This document shows, in pieces, positions 4,478 to 7,647 of a stretch of 7,647 nt of DNA. How positions within the stretch are numbered: position 1 is the stretch's first letter; each line of letters starts with the position of its first letter. The stretch lies in assembly GCF_003477525.1 (NCBI RefSeq), contig NZ_QUDO01000092.1, forward strand, positions 1 through 7,647. Reading direction: 5' to 3'. The notes below the pieces were generated by a model. That model saw only the letters and a list, made by a program, of their open reading frames with translations, was not told where the DNA came from and searched no databases. This stretch comes from Ruminococcus sp. AF41-9. GTDB taxonomy: Bacteria; Bacillota; Clostridia; Lachnospirales; Lachnospiraceae. Both the position numbers and the translations under genes were made by a program.

Positions 4478-7219
4478 TTAATTTCTATACATATTATAAA
4501 CTCTCTTCGCAGTATATCCCGGTACCATAGATTGCCAGTTTCCAACCTGTCTGTTGAGTACTTTACCTGTATATTTCAGAGAAGAAGAACTGTCCATATA
4601 TCGAAAAACATTATAAATTGTTTTCTTCTTTCCGCTGGTATCCCTTAAGCCAAGCGCAAGACCCTGCGCCACTTCGTGAGCCTCATCCTCATAACTTCTG
4701 ATAATAAATGCATCAATCATCGGATTGCAGGCAGCCTTATAATAAGCCAGTGCCATGGATGCCGCCTGATTTGCCTGTCCTCCAAAAGAGGAAGAAAATC
4801 CCTGCTCTGACAGGATCACACGGGTGTTGGAACCATATCTGTTTCTGACATAATCTGTCAGTGCCTGAATATTATGCATGGTGATAAATGTTGCCGTATT
4901 TCCATCATTTGTTAATAACGGTGCATTAATACTGGACCAGAACTGGGACTCTGTCAGAGGCTGGCTGTATGCATGATAAGCCAGGTTCCAGTCAAGTCCC
5001 TTCTGTAACTTTGTAACTTTGGATGCGAAAGTATCCAGTGTTGACCTGGAAGTATAGCATACCGAAAAGATATTTTTCTGATTCCAGCAGTTATCCAGGC
5101 AGATAAATACCTTTGAACTTGCACGGCTGCTGCGCACTGCATTATACAGGCAGCGGAATGCTTCACTGTACATAGACATATATTTATCGAGACTTACATT
5201 TCCTACATAGTAATAACGGCTTGCACTGTTGACCTCATTTCCCAGAATCCAGTTACTTACATAACAGTCATTGCTTCCAAAGATCTCACTCAGATAAGCA
5301 AACATTGCCTCCATCTTCTGTCTGGAAGCGGTGTTATCTGTGTTCCATCCATAATAAGCAGTTTCTGCATAAGGACTGTTTCCTATGGTCATGTCCTGTG
5401 TATTTGCATTTTTGTCCAGACCGATCTGTGCAGTTACCTGAATCCCCTTACTGTTACACTGCTGTACGAAATGTCTCCATCCATACATACCATCGAAATG
5501 GTAAGTTTTTCCATTATAAGTATAGGTTTCTGTACCATAACTGTTCATCACATCAGAAGCATAGAGATTAAAGAATGCTGTTTTTGACTTTGTCTCTGTA
5601 ACCTCTTTCATGTCAGTAGACTGGATGCCTTTTTTTGTCTTTGGTATAAAATATGCCGCCTGATTCGATGCAAGTTTTTCCGGACTGCTGACATAGCTTT
5701 TACCACTGATCACTGACCATGCAGATTTGGATTTTTTTACTGCCACGGCAAATCTGCCCTGCGCATATTCCGGATGTTTTGAAATATCCAGTTTAAAAGT
5801 TATTTTCTGGTTGGAAGCTTCAGGTTTCTTTACTTTCGTTGCTTCTTTTCTTACTTTTCCTGTATTGGAATTTACATATACAAGATAATAGTACTCGTCG
5901 TAACTCTTAACATATTTCGGAACTGTCACTGTGGCTGCGATCGTCTTTGCCTTTGCCCCTCGCACAGAAGTCAGAGATGCCGCACTTGATGACGGATTCA
6001 CCTGCTGGATCCATTTTGCATATAAAGTTTTTGCACCCTTGGATCCTTTTTCGATCACACTGATTTTTTTCTTAAATTTACTGTCCAGATACCATCCTGA
6101 AAAATGATAGCCCGTACGGGTCGGAGTCTTTAAGGTTACTTTATCCAAAGTTGTATAGGTCTTTGGATTTTTGGAATTATTTTTGCCGCCATTCAGTTTA
6201 TATGTAATTTTATAGGAAGTTGCTTTTTCCCAGATTGCGTACAAATTAACTGTAGGATTCTCATTTTCTGTAGATGCTTCTGCAGCCGGAACCTCTTCTG
6301 ACACAGCATCCTGCGCCATATCAGATTCCACATCTGGTTCTGCATCTGATTCCATACCTGTCTGAGAATATGTTTCTGAATATGTTTCTGAATCTGTCTC
6401 TGGATTTATTTCTGCATTTATTTCTGTATCTGCTTCTGTGATTGATTCTGCATTTGTCTCTGTATCTGCGGCAGCTGCTGCCAGAGAGTCTGTTTCATCC
6501 TGAGTTTCACTCAGCACTTCACTTTCTGCTGTATTTTCATTTTCGTTTCTGTTTTCAGCCGGAATTTCATCGGAATGTTCTTTTGACATTTCTGATATCT
6601 GCGCTGTTTCTGCATTCTCGTTCTGTATCGCCGCACCACTTTCCTCAAGAAGCTTCTTAATGGAATCTCCCGGTTTATATGAAGTACCTTTTCCATTTGC
6701 TTTGGTATTCCATTCTTTAAAAATATACCCACTTCTTGTCAATGCCGCCGGCGCCTTCGCTTTATCAGCTTCTGCAAATGGAATCACATAAGTTTTCTTA
6801 AGCTCCTTGCTGCTGTAAAGCTGTATTACATATCCCTCTGTTGCCTGTCCTGCCTCTGCCAGTTCGAAAGAATCCGAAGCTTCCGGCTCTCCTTCTGTCA
6901 CATCCTTCTTATCTTCACCATCTGTAATCTCAGTTTCACCGGTTCCGAATTCCGGTTCTGTCGATAATTCTTCGTCTCCTGAATCAGCTCTGTCTGTAAG
7001 ATTCTCATCCAGACTGTCTACATTCAGATTTTCATCTGTACTTGCATCTGTGTCTGCATCTGCATCTTCATTCGAATTTCCATCTTCAAAATTTTCCGGC
7101 ATTATACTCATGCTTTCTTCTGCTGAAAACTCTGCTGCCAATAATGTCTGTGGTATGCAGGATGGAACTGCCATAGAGACAGCCAGTGCCACTGCCATGA
7201 ATTTCTTCCATTTTCCCAT
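4478..7219 (-). CDS. Secreted protein with InlB-type repeats and a C-terminal DUF5722-like glycosidase-fold domain
   Basis: This is a 913-residue exported protein. Residues 1-29 form a signal peptide (MGKWKK, a hydrophobic stretch, then LLAAEF). Residues 30-125 are acidic low complexity. Residues about 128-330 form an InlB-type (Listeria-Bacteroides) repeat ending NLYAIW, interrupted by a Glu/Thr/Ser-rich insert at about 195-320. A second, normal repeat spans about 335-403, ending TLYAKW. An Ig/FN3-like stretch covers about 408-510. The rest, about 515-895, looks like DUF5722, related to TIM-barrel glycosidases: NWILGNEVN puts a candidate acid/base at Glu662, AYHAY a conserved His749, and VILSEQGFS a candidate nucleophile at Glu805. 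I see no LPXTG or other anchor, so it is secreted or held by the repeats. The frame is open upstream to 7318, but ATG 7219 has AAGGAG seven bases before it and begins the signal peptide. Substrate unknown; glycosidase activity is inferred from fold and motif placement. Confidence 0.85.
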   Translation of the reverse strand: MGKWKKFMAVALAVSMAVPSCIPQTLLAAEFSAEESMSIMPENFEDGNSNEDADADTDASTDENLNVDSLDENLTDRADSGDEELSTEPEFGTGETEITDGEDKKDVTEGEPEASDSFELAEAGQATEGYVIQLYSSKELKKTYVIPFAEADKAKAPAALTRSGYIFKEWNTKANGKGTSYKPGDSIKKLLEESGAAIQNENAETAQISEMSKEHSDEIPAENRNENENTAESEVLSETQDETDSLAAAAADTETNAESITEADTEINAEINPETDSETYSETYSQTGMESDAEPDVESDMAQDAVSEEVPAAEASTENENPTVNLYAIWEKATSYKITYKLNGGKNNSKNPKTYTTLDKVTLKTPTRTGYHFSGWYLDSKFKKKISVIEKGSKGAKTLYAKWIQQVNPSSSAASLTSVRGAKAKTIAATVTVPKYVKSYDEYYYLVYVNSNTGKVRKEATKVKKPEASNQKITFKLDISKHPEYAQGRFAVAVKKSKSAWSVISGKSYVSSPEKLASNQAAYFIPKTKKGIQSTDMKEVTETKSKTAFFNLYASDVMNSYGTETYTYNGKTYHFDGMYGWRHFVQQCNSKGIQVTAQIGLDKNANTQDMTIGNSPYAETAYYGWNTDNTASRQKMEAMFAYLSEIFGSNDCYVSNWILGNEVNSASRYYYVGNVSLDKYMSMYSEAFRCLYNAVRSSRASSKVFICLDNCWNQKNIFSVCYTSRSTLDTFASKVTKLQKGLDWNLAYHAYSQPLTESQFWSSINAPLLTNDGNTATFITMHNIQALTDYVRNRYGSNTRVILSEQGFSSSFGGQANQAASMALAYYKAACNPMIDAFIIRSYEDEAHEVAQGLALGLRDTSGKKKTIYNVFRYMDSSSSLKYTGKVLNRQVGNWQSMVPGYTAKRVYNMYRN
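6296..6463 (-). repeat. 12-bp tandem repeat coding tetrapeptide units
   Basis: The DNA repeats with a 12-base period, clearest as exact GAATATGTTTCT at 6366-6377 and 6378-6389, followed by degenerate copies to about 6461. It encodes about 14 four-residue units at residues 253-308 (TETN, AESI, TEAD, TEIN, AEIN, PETD, SETY, SETY and so on), mostly of the form x-E-x-x. The period is a multiple of three, so copy-number change would keep the frame. Confidence 0.8.
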
Positions 7220-7343
7220 GTTTTTTCTCCTTCTTCTCAGTCTTTGCACCAGAAATCCTTCTAAACAAGATGTCAGAGACAAAAGCATTTTAATCCCGGT
7301 CACCATATCAGAAAACAATCTCTGTCTGCTTTATTACCAATCT

Positions 7344-7372
7344 ATTATATCATGTTTCCCGTAACCCAACTA
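7344..7372 (-). promoter_or_regulatory. Extended -10 promoter of the DUF5722 gene
   Basis: On the minus strand TGATATAAT gives a perfect TATAAT (7344-7349) with the extended TG. The -35 position (7367-7372) reads TAGTTG, a weak match, as is common when an extended -10 is present. Transcription would start near 7337, about 118 bases before the ATG. Confidence 0.65.
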
Positions 7373-7397
7373 CACCAAAAAGTATTGTAAAACTAAG

Positions 7398-7434
7398 AAA
7401 GCCAACACATGTGTTTTATCCATGCATTGGCTTT
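7398..7434. terminator. Bidirectional terminator-like hairpin
   Basis: AAAGCCAA (7398-7405) pairs with TTGGCTTT (7427-7434), with a loop of 21 bases. T-rich sequence follows on the plus strand (CTTTTCC) and, more weakly, on the minus strand. It would separate the DUF5722 gene from whatever lies to the right. Confidence 0.5.
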
Positions 7435-7501
7435 TCCTGTTATTTCTTAAATTTAATTGTTCTTATTTATTTAACACCACTTTACAACTTTTTCATAAAA
7501 A

Positions 7502-7574
7502 TATCGTACAGGACTTTCTGATGTATAATGAATTTGACCCAAAACATTACAAAGGAAAGTGACCCTGTACGATA
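7502..7574 (+). repeat. Inverted repeat around a possible gene start or element end
   Basis: TATCGTACAGG (7502-7512) is a perfect reverse complement of 7564-7574. The stem extends by six more bases (7513-7518 with 7555-7560) if a three-base bulge (7561-7563) is allowed. A TATAAT (7524-7529) and an AAAGGA-type ribosome binding site (7551-7556) lie between the arms on the plus strand, so the hairpin could sit in the 5' leader of the gene starting at the right edge. Confidence 0.6.
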
Positions 7575-7647
7575 AAAACATTATACAACGAAAAAACACT
7601 GATTGGTAGACTTCATCAATATTTTTTGATTTATTTTGAAACTTTTT
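7563..7647 (+). CDS. Possible 5' end of a transposase gene, cut by the window edge
   Basis: The plus frame from 7563 is open to the window end and reads IKTLYNEKTLIGRLHQYFLIYFETF from 7572. The stretch LIGRLHQYFLIYF resembles, from memory only, the start of transposases common in Lachnospiraceae. There is no ATG, and a TGA at 7560-7562 precedes the frame. A GTG at 7559 and a CTG at 7565 lie behind AAAGGA but in a neighbouring frame that stops at a TAG soon after 7600. Removing one A from the run of six at 7591-7596 would join the two frames as (M)TLYDKNIIQRKTLIGRLHQYF. The fragment is too short to be sure; it may be non-coding. Confidence 0.3.

Larger units (their letters stand above)
7220..7558. 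other. Gene-free upstream region of the DUF5722 gene
   Basis: No gene is supported. It holds the ribosome binding site and a leader of about 118 bases, an extended -10 promoter (7344-7349), a bidirectional hairpin terminator (7398-7434), about 65 AT-rich bases without visible structure, and the left arm of an inverted repeat. Confidence 0.55.

Noticed and set aside
6366..6461. CRISPR-like array
   Set aside because: The 12-bp period has no spacers and lies in frame inside a coding sequence.
7220..7318. Longer start for the secreted protein at 7318
   Set aside because: It would place 33 residues before a normal signal peptide and lacks a ribosome binding site; the ATG at 7219 has both.
7534..7562. 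TTGACC as a -35 box for the edge gene
   Set aside because: No acceptable -10 lies 16-18 bases downstream; the TATAAT is upstream of it.

Overview
The window is low-GC DNA from an anaerobic Firmicute, most likely a gut Lachnospiraceae of the Blautia/Dorea/Ruminococcus type. That placement is inferred from strong AGGAGG-type ribosome binding sites, protein style (HtrA with an acidic linker, InlB-type repeat surface protein, DUF5722 enzyme) and AT-rich intergenic regions. No 16S or other marker is present. Every gene that can be supported as complete or nearly complete is on the minus strand.

Layout, left to right. Bases 1-467 hold no convincing gene. They contain a GC-rich palindrome, a long nested inverted repeat (66-280) that would fold into a hairpin of about 215 nt, and a terminator (411-451). 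Then comes a three-gene minus-strand operon, transcribed from a good promoter at 2422-2450: a histidine phosphotransfer (HPt) protein, thiamine-phosphate synthase (thiE, 3 bases downstream), and a HAD-family phosphatase whose frame is broken. Bases 2238-2689 contain the operon's long leader, its promoter and two tandem hairpins. Next is an HtrA/DegP-like membrane-anchored serine protease (2690-4206), also frame-broken, inside its PDZ domain. Its promoter region carries four TGTG (CACA on the sense strand) motifs spaced exactly 11 bp. The largest gene (4478-7219) encodes a secreted, low-complexity-rich protein with InlB-type repeats and a C-terminal DUF5722-like glycosidase-fold domain, behind an extended -10 promoter. 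The right edge has a bidirectional terminator, an inverted repeat, and the apparent first codons of a plus-strand gene that resembles a transposase.

How the parts fit: HtrA and the DUF5722 protein are both envelope or extracellular proteins with separate promoters. The HPt/ThiE/HAD operon is cytoplasmic and mixes a phosphorelay module with thiamine synthesis, with no TPP riboswitch visible. Two genes carry lesions equivalent to a -1 frame change, and the candidate transposase start also needs a one-base correction. Sequencing or assembly indels are therefore a serious alternative to real pseudogenes.

I did not find a clear undescribed system. The most interesting items are the TGTG operator array before htrA, the long nested inverted repeat at 66-280, and the 12-bp tandem repeat that expands a loop inside the surface protein's first InlB-type repeat.
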